A stretch of 64,000 nt of DNA. Origin: DAINRZ01 sp964634885 (GTDB lineage Bacteria > Bacteroidota > Ignavibacteria > Kapaibacteriales > UBA2268). The stretch covers positions 1-64,000 of the forward strand of contig CAZWLN010000011.1 of the NCBI GenBank assembly GCA_964634885.1. Direction: 5' to 3'. The notes beneath the pieces are model-generated. The model saw only the letters and a program-made list of their open reading frames with translations. It did no database searches and was not told the DNA's origin. Each line of letters begins with the position of its first letter. The first letter of the stretch is position 1. Positions 51,242-61,300 of this stretch are shown here, in pieces. The translations under genes were made by a program, and so were the position numbers.

Positions 51242-54169
51242 ATGAATAAGATAATATATATAATAATGCTTCTGGTTCAGGCCTGGCCTTCAGTGTCCGG
51301 AGCCGTTACAAATGCCGGTGGCGGGGAAGCAAAGCTGGAAGCCTATTCACCGCTGCTGTACTCCACATTCTTTGGCGGCAGCGGCAGCGACGGGATTGCA
51401 GGTGTTACCGTCAGCGGCAATTACCTTTACATAGTCGGAGTTACAGACGCAGCGGTTCCGGTTACCAAAGGCGCCCTGCAAAACAGCAGCCAAGGCGGAA
51501 AAGATATATTCATTGCAAAGTTCAATTATAAGAACGGGGCTGTCTCCGGCCTGGCCTGGTCCACCATGCTGGGTGGCAGCGGAGATGACCTGCCTGCCGC
51601 CATTGCTGTTGACGGCAGCGGTAAAATATACATCGCCGGGACTACCGGTTCCACGGACTTTCCTACAGGTACTGATTCCTGGCAGGGAGCTTCGGGCGGC
51701 TCGAACGATGCTTTCCTGGCTGTCCTGTCTCCACTGGCGGCAGACAGTTACACCCTGTCGTTTCTGTCATACATCGGTGGAACGGGCAAAGACAGTGTTT
51801 CGGGAATGATCGCCGACAACGGAAGAGTCTATCTTGCCGGCACTACCGCTTCAGCAGATTTCCCGATTACAAAAGGTGCATACAACGAAAACCCAAACGG
51901 TGAAGATGAAGTTTTCCTGAGCATTTTCGATGTCAGTTCTCTGTCGGAGGTAAAACTGCTGTATTCTACCTATTTCGGGGGGGACAAATCGGACGCTGCC
52001 GGTTCGCTTGCTCTCGACAGTACAGGCAACATCATCGTTGCAGGTAACACGGAGTCTGATGATTTACCTGTTACCGGCGGTGCATTCTCCGGCAAATTCA
52101 ACGGCAATTCCCAGGACGGCTTCATCATAATCATACATCCGGCTTCAGGCGGCTCATCCGACCTGAGATATTCTTCATACTTCGGCGGTAACGGCGATGA
52201 CTATATTACCTGCGCTTCAGCCGGTGAGAACGGCAATGTCATCTTTGCCGGCAACACCAATTCCCTGAACCTGCCCACAACAAACGACGCTTACTTCAAA
52301 TCTTCCCTGAGCAATTCGGATATTTTCATCGGAAGATTAAGCCCGGAAGGCAATGGTACCAAAGACCTTGCCTACCTGACATACTTCGGAGGCATATCCA
52401 ACGATAAGATATATTCATTCGCTACGGATAATAACGGATTCGTTACTTTTACCGGCAGTACCGAATCGTTGAATTATCCCGCCACTACAGGTTCATACGA
52501 CAGGACCTACAACGGCATGAAAGATATGTATATTACTAAGCTGAACATCATGGACAATATCGACAGGATCCTTGAGTACTCGGCTTTCATCGGCGCCAAC
52601 AGGAATGAAACGGGCCTGAAGATTGTTGCGGACGAAGATTACAGGTATATTCTCGGTGGTTTTACCGACTCCAGGCAGTTCCCTGTCAGCACCGGCGCTT
52701 ACGATTCTGTTTACGACAACGGAACGGACGGCGTAGTTTGTGAATTTTACCTGATCCCGCTGAAGATTGCCTCTGTTTCCGGCACAAAACTGTGCTGTGG
52801 CGACAGCCTGACGGTCTATTACACTGCAGGAGACTACCAGGACGACAATGTATTCACCTTTGAACTGTCGGACTCAGCCGGACAGTTTACAGTTCCATAC
52901 CAATTGGGAACGCTCCTGGCTGAAAGCTCGGGAGTGTTTGGCTGCCGAATCCCCGCCAGCCTTCCTTACTCGGATAGATACAGGCTGAGAGTCAGGTCTT
53001 CGAATCCCTGGAACATATTCTACACCGCAGCGGGCTACCTTACTATTGCACCTGTTCCGGCCCCTACTCTCGGTTCATTCGAAGACATCTGCTTCAACGA
53101 ACCGCCCCTGCTCCTTACAGGAGGTATGCCGGAAGGCGGTGAATACAGCGGCAGCGGTGTTAACGGCGGCTATTTCTATCCCACCGAAGCAGGCCCCGGC
53201 GTCCACCCTGTACTGTACTCCGTCAGCAACGAATTCGGATGCAGCGGTACGGCTGTAAGCTACATTACTGTACGGCAACTGCCTCCGACTCCGGTAATAA
53301 CATACATTAACGGGCGCCTTGTTTCCACCATTGCCGACGGGAACCAATGGTACCTCGACGGGAAAAAGATCGCGGGAGAAGTAAACGATACCCTCATACC
53401 CTCCAGGCTGGGCAGCTACACCGCCACAGTAACAAATGAGTACGGCTGCGAGTCATTCCATTCCAACCCATTCATCTACAACATTAAGGACACTGTACCC
53501 GAATTTTCCTTCGGCACAGGCGACTACGCCGCTGAACCCGGACAGATAATAAAAATCCCGGTTTACCTGAAGAATGACAAGAACCTGAAAACATACGGAA
53601 TAAAGAATATATTGCTGACAGTCAGTTTCAATGCTACCCTGCTGGAACCATGGTACGGTACGCCTGCGGGATATGTCAGGGACGGGCAGAGGATCATCGA
53701 GGCAGAGTGCCCGACAGACTCGTTGAAAAACGGCATACTGAAGGAACTGGTGTTCAGGGCAACCCTCGGAAACGACACTTCCACTACAATAGTCATTAAA
53801 GATGCCGGTTCCACTCTCGGCAGCTTCGAATACACTACCAGGCCGTCTGTTTTCTATCTGCTCGGTGTGTGTCACGCCGACGGCCTGAGGCTTGTCGGCT
53901 CATTCGGCAGGACAGAACTGCTTGTTCCCACACCTAATCCTGCATCATCCTCATGTGTGGTTGAATACGAGATTGTCGAGAAGGGCAGGGTCCGGCTGTA
54001 CATCCTTTCATCGGCGGGCAGTGTAACGAAAACGATACTCGACGAGCAACTGGAACCGGGCAGGCGCAAATTAACCGTTGACACCGAAGGCATACCTTCC
54101 GGCAATTACTTCCTCATCATGGAGACTCCTGCAAAGAAGCGGGTTACAAGGCTCAGCATAGTCAAATAA
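51242..54169 (+). CDS. Secreted SBBP beta-propeller repeat protein with T9SS sorting domain
   Basis: The 975-residue protein has a signal peptide (about 1-20). From about 35 to 500 it carries SBBP-type seven-bladed beta-propeller repeats with the pattern YS(T/S)YFGGxxxD, for example LLYSTFFGGSGSDGIAG, LSYIGGTGKDSV and RYSSYFGGNGDDYIT. Ig-like domains follow (about 500-720). A cohesin-like segment (about 755-880, YAAEPGQIIKIPVYLKND) and a T9SS sorting domain (about 895-975, PTPNPASSSCVVEYE) end the protein. The repeats are often found on surface proteins of this phylum; binding partners are unknown. A palindrome (51195-51212) precedes it. Confidence 0.9.
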   Translation: MNKIIYIIMLLVQAWPSVSGAVTNAGGGEAKLEAYSPLLYSTFFGGSGSDGIAGVTVSGNYLYIVGVTDAAVPVTKGALQNSSQGGKDIFIAKFNYKNGAVSGLAWSTMLGGSGDDLPAAIAVDGSGKIYIAGTTGSTDFPTGTDSWQGASGGSNDAFLAVLSPLAADSYTLSFLSYIGGTGKDSVSGMIADNGRVYLAGTTASADFPITKGAYNENPNGEDEVFLSIFDVSSLSEVKLLYSTYFGGDKSDAAGSLALDSTGNIIVAGNTESDDLPVTGGAFSGKFNGNSQDGFIIIIHPASGGSSDLRYSSYFGGNGDDYITCASAGENGNVIFAGNTNSLNLPTTNDAYFKSSLSNSDIFIGRLSPEGNGTKDLAYLTYFGGISNDKIYSFATDNNGFVTFTGSTESLNYPATTGSYDRTYNGMKDMYITKLNIMDNIDRILEYSAFIGANRNETGLKIVADEDYRYILGGFTDSRQFPVSTGAYDSVYDNGTDGVVCEFYLIPLKIASVSGTKLCCGDSLTVYYTAGDYQDDNVFTFELSDSAGQFTVPYQLGTLLAESSGVFGCRIPASLPYSDRYRLRVRSSNPWNIFYTAAGYLTIAPVPAPTLGSFEDICFNEPPLLLTGGMPEGGEYSGSGVNGGYFYPTEAGPGVHPVLYSVSNEFGCSGTAVSYITVRQLPPTPVITYINGRLVSTIADGNQWYLDGKKIAGEVNDTLIPSRLGSYTATVTNEYGCESFHSNPFIYNIKDTVPEFSFGTGDYAAEPGQIIKIPVYLKNDKNLKTYGIKNILLTVSFNATLLEPWYGTPAGYVRDGQRIIEAECPTDSLKNGILKELVFRATLGNDTSTTIVIKDAGSTLGSFEYTTRPSVFYLLGVCHADGLRLVGSFGRTELLVPTPNPASSSCVVEYEIVEKGRVRLYILSSAGSVTKTILDEQLEPGRRKLTVDTEGIPSGNYFLIMETPAKKRVTRLSIVK

Positions 54170-54334
54170 TAACTGTCGGTTCTTTCATGTTATAAATATT
54201 TTGCATGCGCCTGTTATAATATAATTATTACTTATGCGTTTATATTTTTTTTACATTAATGGGGCACTATCGTAAGAAGTTCTACATAGTATTTTAGCTT
54301 TAGTATGTTGTTTTATTATTATGCTGAGGTATCT

Positions 54335-55732
54335 ATGTTCACTAAGCAAATTGCCGGAATAGCACTATTCCTTTTGATCAGCAGCGCTTCCCTTTTTAGC
54401 GCCGGTTTGAAAGACATTATCAACCAGGCAGACTACCTGATTATTACTACCGAAGCTTTCAGGGATGGAACAGAAGAACTTGCTTCCTGGAGGAGGAACG
54501 AAGGGTTTACCGTCAGAACAGTAACAATACCTGAAATACAAGCCGATTTTCCCAACGAACAACTTTCCGGTTCAATTCGCGAGTTTATCAGCTACACACT
54601 TACATACTGGACTCAGCCCAAACCCCGCTATATACTTCTTGCGGGCGGCGTTGCCATTGTACCGCCCTTCAGGGTAGCCGGCGAATTCGACGAAGACAGT
54701 GTCAGTGTCGATGGTTATTATGCAATCAACCTGAACCAGGACGACATGGACCAGGATGTATCTCTCGGCAGGCTCCCTTTCAAGGACGGTACCGAACTGG
54801 CAAACATGATCGGGAAAATCAAAACATTTGAAAATCCTGAGAATAAGGATCGATACAAAACCGACTTCTTTATTACTGCCGACAGTGGTGATTACGGCTA
54901 TTTGGAACAATTTGCCGAAAAACTGGCTGAAGAAACAATACCTTCATACCTTCGCGTGGACAGGCTCTATCTTGCCCAGGGTACACAGTACTCGGGCACA
55001 AAGGCGGACTATATCAACAAACTGAACGACGGCACATATTATTTAATAAATATATTTCACGCTAATCCGAGAGTGTGGGCAAGAGGAATGTTGCTGTCAT
55101 CAGCGGAAATCAACCCCGGCAATATCCATGGCGCCCCGGCTATTAACCTCATGATCGGCTGTTCGCAGGATTTTGACAGTATTCAAGCCCCATCGATAAT
55201 CGAGAAAATGATGAGCCTTGAAAACAGTGGCCTTGTAGCAAGCTACGCTTCGGTAGGAATGAATTATGCTCAAATAGCATATAAGAGGATTCAGGATTTT
55301 CTGAAAAGCGCTATCTATGGTGCTGAATTAAGGATTGGCGACGTCATAGCGACATGCCCGAAAGAAACCAACATTCAAGAAGCGAAATATTTACTCAGGT
55401 TAACCCTGCTTGGCGATCCGGCCATGAAACTGCCGCAATGGGCAAAAGCGCCGGTCGAAGACGACAACAGCGCTGCCGGGGATATTGCCCTGGACCTTTC
55501 ACCTAACCCATTCAGCGAATTTGTTAATGTGAAAATCGCAATCGGTTCTGAGAACCGGGTCCTGCTTGAGCTCTACGACCTGCTGGGGAACCGTATTGCA
55601 GAGTTGAACAATTCTGTCCTGCAGCCGGGCAACTACAGTTTCCCCTGGCACAGCAACGGCAGCGGAGCAGTGATATGCAGGCTGACTGCGGGCAACAGCG
55701 TCGTCTCTAAGATGGTTGTTTGTATAAGATAG
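54335..55732 (+). CDS. Gingipain-like C25 family cysteine peptidase, T9SS-secreted (first copy)
   Basis: The 465-residue protein has a signal peptide (MFTKQIAGIALFLLISS). The C25 peptidase domain contains a likely catalytic dyad, His242 in IFHANPRVW and Cys276 in MIGCSQDF, where gingipains have GHG and a Cys near DF. GRLPF (145-149) and LLGDPAMKLPQ are further C25 landmarks. The final 80 residues are a T9SS sorting domain (LSPNPFSEFVNVKIA). The His-Gly of gingipains is His-Ala here. The ATG at 54335 has GAGG upstream; an ATG at 54305 lacks one. The second copy (55922-57316) has the same plan. Substrate is unknown. Confidence 0.88.
   Translation: MFTKQIAGIALFLLISSASLFSAGLKDIINQADYLIITTEAFRDGTEELASWRRNEGFTVRTVTIPEIQADFPNEQLSGSIREFISYTLTYWTQPKPRYILLAGGVAIVPPFRVAGEFDEDSVSVDGYYAINLNQDDMDQDVSLGRLPFKDGTELANMIGKIKTFENPENKDRYKTDFFITADSGDYGYLEQFAEKLAEETIPSYLRVDRLYLAQGTQYSGTKADYINKLNDGTYYLINIFHANPRVWARGMLLSSAEINPGNIHGAPAINLMIGCSQDFDSIQAPSIIEKMMSLENSGLVASYASVGMNYAQIAYKRIQDFLKSAIYGAELRIGDVIATCPKETNIQEAKYLLRLTLLGDPAMKLPQWAKAPVEDDNSAAGDIALDLSPNPFSEFVNVKIAIGSENRVLLELYDLLGNRIAELNNSVLQPGNYSFPWHSNGSGAVICRLTAGNSVVSKMVVCIR
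55511..55699 (+). repeat. 189-bp exact repeat, copy A (sorting domain of first C25 gene)
   Basis: By direct base-by-base comparison this segment is identical to 57095-57283. It encodes most of the T9SS sorting domain, and flanking codons on both sides differ. Confidence 0.97.
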
Positions 55733-55921
55733 CTTTTCGTTTCCAGAATGACTTAACAAAGACAATAAAAGACCAACGGAACAATTGTTCGTTTTGCCTG
55801 GGGAAAAAAAAGAATTATTATCACTTTTACCTTTTTACATTCCCGGGCTGGTTTATCGGGTATTGTTCTACATAATTGTTCAGCTTTAGTATGTTTTTAA
55901 ATTATTATGGCAGAGGTATGT

Positions 55922-57316
55922 ATGTCTCTCAGAAAGATCACCTGTATATTACTATTCCTTATATCTTTTAGTACATCGGTCTGTTATGCAAACCTCAAGG
56001 ATACGAACAACCAGGCAGATTACCTTATCATTACAACGGAAGAGTACAGCAATCAGATGGAAGAACTTGCCTCCTGGAGGAAAAACGAAGGATTCACTGT
56101 CAAAACGGTTACTATACCTGAAATACAGGAAAACTTTCCCGACGAACAGCTCTCAATGTCAATTCGCAAATTCATCAGCCATACACTTACATACTGGCAG
56201 AAACCTGTTCCCCGCTATATCCTTCTCGCCGGAGGTATTCCATTGATACCGTCAATATTGGATTATAGCTATGTTGATAAGGACAGCATCAGCATCGACG
56301 GCTATTATGCAATCAATATAAATGAAAATGATGTCATTCCGGACATAGCAATCGGCAGGTTGCCATTCAGGGACGGAGCAGAACTTGCAAACATGATCAG
56401 TAAAATTAAAACATTTGAAACTATTGATTTTGAAAAAGCTTACAAAAAGGATTTCCAGATTACCGTTGACAGTGCCGGCTTCGAAAATTTTAAATACTAT
56501 TCTGATGATTTGATAAAAAATATAATTCCTTCACACCTACGTGTTGACACATTGTATTTAATACCGGGTACTCAATGTTCCGGCGAAAAGCAGGATTTCA
56601 TCGATAAAATAAACTATGGCGTTGTCTATTTGGCTAACTTTTTCCATGGGAATCCGGGAGTGTGGGGAATGAAAACAGTGCTTACTTCTGCTGATATTAA
56701 CAGTGGGGCCATTCACGGACCACCTTCTATAAATGTAGCTCTATCCTGCAGCCAGCGATACGACGACATCCATACCCCATCACTTATCGAAAAGTTGATG
56801 AGCCTCGGAAACAGCGGCCTTGTCGCGAGTTACGCTTCGGTTGGATTAATCTATGGCTCCTATTCCTACTTTAATATGGAAGGCTTTTTTATTAATGCAC
56901 TTAATAGTACTTTCACAAGAATTGGAGATGTGGTACTTAAAAGCAAAAAAAACACCGGAGCAGATATTGAATATGCCAAAAGGCACAATCTGCTTGGCGA
57001 TCCGGCCTTAAAACTACCGCAATGGCTTAAAGCACCGGTCGAAGAAGACAACAGCGCTGCCGGGGATATTGCCCTGGACCTTTCACCCAACCCCTTCAGC
57101 GAATTTGTTAATGTGAAAATCGCAATCGGTTCTGAGAACCGGGTCCTGCTTGAGCTCTACGACCTGCTGGGGAACCGTATTGCAGAGTTGAACAATTCTG
57201 TCCTGCAGCCGGGCAACTACAGTTTCCCCTGGCACAGCAACGGCAGCGGAGCAGTGATATGCAGGCTGACTGCGGGCAACAGCACAGTCTCGAAAATGAT
57301 TACATGTATTAAATAG
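55922..57316 (+). CDS. Gingipain-like C25 family cysteine peptidase, T9SS-secreted (second copy)
   Basis: The 464-residue tandem paralogue of the preceding gene has His242 in FFHGNPGVW, here with the usual His-Gly, and Cys276 in LSCSQRYD. It has a signal peptide (MSLRKITCILLFLISFSTSV) and LLGDPALKLPQ. The N-terminal 110 residues are close to the first copy. The middle (about 165-350) is much more diverged and AT-richer, while the 3' sorting-domain segment is identical over 189 bp. The ATG at 55922 follows GAGG. The pair shares leader bases, with AGCTTTAGTATG in both upstream regions. Confidence 0.9.
   Translation: MSLRKITCILLFLISFSTSVCYANLKDTNNQADYLIITTEEYSNQMEELASWRKNEGFTVKTVTIPEIQENFPDEQLSMSIRKFISHTLTYWQKPVPRYILLAGGIPLIPSILDYSYVDKDSISIDGYYAININENDVIPDIAIGRLPFRDGAELANMISKIKTFETIDFEKAYKKDFQITVDSAGFENFKYYSDDLIKNIIPSHLRVDTLYLIPGTQCSGEKQDFIDKINYGVVYLANFFHGNPGVWGMKTVLTSADINSGAIHGPPSINVALSCSQRYDDIHTPSLIEKLMSLGNSGLVASYASVGLIYGSYSYFNMEGFFINALNSTFTRIGDVVLKSKKNTGADIEYAKRHNLLGDPALKLPQWLKAPVEEDNSAAGDIALDLSPNPFSEFVNVKIAIGSENRVLLELYDLLGNRIAELNNSVLQPGNYSFPWHSNGSGAVICRLTAGNSTVSKMITCIK
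57095..57283 (+). repeat. 189-bp exact repeat, copy B (sorting domain of second C25 gene)
   Basis: Identical to 55511-55699. The exact match inside otherwise diverged paralogues points to gene conversion or a very recent exchange. Confidence 0.97.
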
Positions 57317-57331
57317 AAAAAATCGAGCGGC

Positions 57332-57796
57332 TCAGCTCAACTCGCTGTAAGCGGGGACATCAGGCGAGATGGAGAATGACTTTGACACCCTGTCAATCTT
57401 TATGAAATAATGGACGAGGCCGTTTGTAATTATGAGGTTGTCAACATTGAGCTTCAGGTTGTATGTCCCGATCTGCTGGAGGGTTTTCTGTGACAGTTCG
57501 ACACTGTGGGCTTTACATTCAACAACAGCCAGGGGATTGAAGTCTTTGCCATAGACAACGATGTCGCACCTCTTTGCAAGCCCGTTTACCGTCAGTGAGG
57601 CTTCGAGCCTGATACGTGTCATGGGGCAGGCTTTTTCTTCGACGAGGTACCTGGCGAAGTTCTGCCTCACCCACTCCTCCGGTGTCAGTTTTACATATTT
57701 CTTACGGAAGCTGTCGTAGATGGAAGCGTCGCTGTTGTACAGCCTGACAGGGAATTCATACTGCGGGAGGTTAAGTTGTGGAAGTTCGAGGCTCAT
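57332..57796 (-). CDS. Short protein with HsdR_N_2-like PD-(D/E)XK nuclease fold
   Basis: The 154-residue protein resembles the N-terminal nuclease domain of type I restriction R subunits (HSDR_N_2). The order D...ExK is present: Asp78 in AKRCDIVVYGKD and Glu93-Cys-Lys95 in PLAVVECKAHS. SQKTLQQIGTYNLKLN is a conserved helix of the group. It is far too short to be a full HsdR, and there are no methylase or specificity genes here. Such stand-alone proteins are common in Bacteroidetes and their role is unknown. It is coupled to the MazG-like gene upstream with a 6-bp gap. Confidence 0.85.
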   Translation of the reverse strand: MSLELPQLNLPQYEFPVRLYNSDASIYDSFRKKYVKLTPEEWVRQNFARYLVEEKACPMTRIRLEASLTVNGLAKRCDIVVYGKDFNPLAVVECKAHSVELSQKTLQQIGTYNLKLNVDNLIITNGLVHYFIKIDRVSKSFSISPDVPAYSELS

Positions 57797-57802
57797 GACG
57801 GT

Positions 57803-58132
57803 TTACTTTGCTAATTTTGGATTGTCTTTATGGCGGCGGCTGTCGCGTTCGGTCTTCTTTACTAAGTTTTTCCGCAGCGCTTCAGTCAGGTCAACTCCTG
57901 TCTGGTTGGCAAGGCAGATGAGAACGAAGAGTACGTCGGCGTATTCATCCGCCAGTTCTTTCGTAGTGTCGGCAGCCTTGAAAGACTGTTCCCCGAAACG
58001 GCGGGCGATGATGCGGGCAACTTCGCCCACTTCCTCGGCAAGCAGCGCCATGTTCGTCAACTCGGAGAAATACCTCACCCCGTGGTCTTTAATCCATCTG
58101 TCAACCGTTTCCTGTGCTTCCTTTATCGTCAT
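57803..58132 (-). CDS. MazG-like nucleotide pyrophosphohydrolase
   Basis: The 109-residue protein is a short single-domain MazG. The metal-binding EExxE lies at 33-37 (AEEVGEVAR) and the ExxD part at 63-66 (DEYADVLF). It probably hydrolyses noncanonical or excess nucleoside triphosphates to monophosphates. It is the first gene of the pair with the HsdR_N-like gene, which it precedes by 6 bp. Confidence 0.93.
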   Translation of the reverse strand: MTIKEAQETVDRWIKDHGVRYFSELTNMALLAEEVGEVARIIARRFGEQSFKAADTTKELADEYADVLFVLICLANQTGVDLTEALRKNLVKKTERDSRRHKDNPKLAK

Positions 58133-58272
58133 AAGAACCCATTATTTCAATATTATCAATTTATACAATTATTAGTAGAAGTAAATGACGGTAAGTAATT
58201 GCTAAACGGAAATATTTTCTCAAAAATTTTCACCAATTATATCACTTTCTGTCAATGAAAGATAAATCTTTT

Positions 58273-58325
58273 CCGATAATATACGTATTAGATAAAATTA
58301 TCTGATAATATTTCGGAATTATCGG
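58273..58325. promoter_or_regulatory. Nested inverted repeat in the subtilisin gene leader
   Basis: CCGATAAT (58273-58280) pairs with ATTATCGG (58318-58325). An inner TTAGATAA/TTATCTGA-like stem lies between them. The CCGATAATAT core also occurs at 51153-51162 before the SBBP gene. It lies 55-107 bp upstream of the GTG start. Function is inferred at most. Confidence 0.4.
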
Positions 58326-58379
58326 TGTAATTATATTATGTATTTTTTGTAAAACATTGACATTTGTGAGGAGTCGAAC

Positions 58380-61300
58380 GTGAGATTTGTTACCGGAATA
58401 ATAGCTGGGATATTGACCATCAGCACTTTGTGCCTTTGCAACGACGACTGGAGCAGTCCCAATCTTCCTGCAGAGAGCCTGTTTCCTTCTGTGGACACCT
58501 TTACTGACGCGCATTTCGCGAAATTGAAACAGGGCGTTCGCTATGACAACAACGGCAATCCCCTGTACCTGGCAAACAGGATATACGTAAAACTGAAAGC
58601 CGCACCCGGCAAAACGGTAAAAAACAGCGGCAGGGTGCAGTCGTCCAACGGACAGAGTTTCGGGATTAATTCACTTGACAGCAGGATTGCTGCTTTCAAC
58701 GCAAAAATCAAACCTGCATTCCGGCTTCACAACAGCCTCCCTGCAAAAGTCAGGAACCGTGTCCAGTCAGCGGCCAATCTTCCCGACCTGTCGAGAATAT
58801 ACACACTGAGCTTTTCCGGCCCCTACGACCTTCACAAGGTTGTGGAACAGTTTGCTTCCGACCCCAATGTCGAATACGCAGAACCTGTACCGGTGGACTA
58901 TCCGCTTGCCGTCCCGAACGATTCGATGTACAATCTCTGCCAGCACCTGCCTCAGATAATGGCTGAGCAGGCCTGGGAGATACACAAGGGCGAAGACGGC
59001 TCCACGCCGATCATCATCGGCATCTGCGACACCGGTGTCGATTGGCAGCATCCCGACCTCAATGCGAACATACACCATAACCTGGGCGAAGACGCCAACC
59101 AGAACGGCACCGTCCTGGTATGGGAAGACAGTACACAATCGTGGGTGTTTGACCCCGGCGACATCAACGGCGTTGACGACGACGGCAACGGCTATATCGA
59201 TGACTTCATCGGCTGGCATTTCATGACCGACCTCGATGCGGAAACCCAGGACAACAACCCGACGGATTACCAGACTCACGGTACCCATGTTGCGGGCATT
59301 GCGGCAGGCGTAACCAATAACGGCACAGGCATCGCATCGATTAGCTGGAACGTAGAGATACTGGCAGCAGCAACAGCGCCTCCCCAGAGCAATTATATCT
59401 ACAATGGCTATGAAGCCCTGGTTTACCTGGCAGAAAACGGCGCCGACGTCATTAACTGCAGCTGGGGCGGAGGTTCATACTCTAAAGCCAATGCCGAATC
59501 GATTGAATATGCATACGGACTGGGAGCGATCATTGTCGCTTCCGCCGGCAACGACAACACCACCGAATTGCTCTATCCCGGAGCATATCCCAAGGTGGTA
59601 TGTGTTGCTTCCGTTGCAAGCAACGACAAGAAAGCCAGCTATTCCACATATAATAAAGCTGTTGACATCTCTTCACCCGGCGGAGACAACAGCGACACGG
59701 GCATTCTGAGTACCCTGCCGGGCAACGACTATGCAAGGTACATGGGCACGTCGATGGCAGGCCCTCTTGCTGCCGGCCTCGTCGGCCTTGTCAGGTCTTA
59801 CCACCCGGACTGGGACAATGAAAAAGTCATCAACCAGGTAATTGGTACCACGGACTATATCGATACATTAAACACCAAGTACGCAAATATGATGGGTTCC
59901 GGAAGGATTAACGCATACCGCGCCCTTGCCGAAGAGCATCCTTCCAGGAAACAGCAGATCAGCGTGGACCTCGTCCAGGCAATCGTCAAAGACTCCACGG
60001 CCAACAACAACGGCGCCCTCGAACCCGGTGAAGAAATCAACATTGGTTTCATTTTCCGAAACTTCGCACATTTCATCAAGGCCGACAATGTAAAAATCAC
60101 TCTCAGTTCAAAAGACAAAGACGTGGAAGTAATCAATGGTGAATACACAACATCGCTGAACGACGACGGTTTCACACAGATACCCAATGTTTTCACAGTG
60201 AAAATCAACCCCGAAGCCCTCTCTCAGTTTGCCACCCTGACGGTATCCGTTTCCAGCAGCAGCGTGGAAATCGTAAACGGCTCGGACTTCAACTTTGACA
60301 TTCCTGTCAGCGCCGGGGGCATCCTGATCTGGGAAGGCGTCAAGAAAGGATACGGGTACAGCGGCACTTTCCTTCGGGACTTCCTTTCGTCGCGAGGTTT
60401 CAAGGTATTATACACCAATCACTTCCCTGTGTCCCTTACCGGGTTCGATGCTGTCTTTCTCTCCTTCGGCAGCTACGGCTACCACGGCGGAACAGAAGTA
60501 AGCACCACAGGTTTTGACGCCTGGATGGCCGACGTTGTGACCGACTACCTTAAGAGAGGCGGGAAACTATGTTTCGAAGGCGGCGAAGCCCTCGGGTGGG
60601 ACCAGCTTACCAATACGGAACTCCATGGTTTGATGGGCCTGGACAGCACCGACGACGGTACCGACAGCAAAACGCTGGACACTCTTTTGGGCGCAGAAGG
60701 TTCAATAATGGCAGGGCTGCAGTTCTACGGCTCGACGATGTCCTATCGTTCCATCGACAGGCTCTATCCCGGCAAAGCATCGGCGGCTTTCACCGAACCG
60801 TCCTATTCCACTTCTGCCATCCAGTACACAGGCGACTACGGCCAGAAGGTCTTCGCCACGGTCTATCCCGTTTATGAACTCTATGACCATAATAATCCCA
60901 ATTGCAGGTATGAAATAATTAAAAGAGTGCTCAATTACTTCGGATTAGAATTTGAGTACACCGTACCCTATTTCACATATACACCGGGCTACGGCAACAA
61001 GAGCCTCAATGTTAACTTCACCGACAAATCATATACTTCCGTTCCAATCAAAGCTTACGAATGGGATTTCAACAGCGACGGAATAATCGACGACAGGACC
61101 GGCAGTCCTGCCTGGCTTTACACTGAGAGAGGTACATACACTCCCATGATGAGTGAATACAACGGCTACCACAGCCACAACAGCAGCGGCAGCGTGGACG
61201 TATTCGACGGCGAGTCGGCTCTTTCGTTCGGTTCTTCGGCCCATCTGGCTAAGGCAGAAGCGAATGATACCCTTAAACTGAAACAGGAGTTTACCGTCGA

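Noticed and set aside
57332..57796. Calling the HsdR_N-like gene a type I restriction system
   Set aside because: Only the N-terminal nuclease fold is present; helicase, methylase and specificity subunits are missing.
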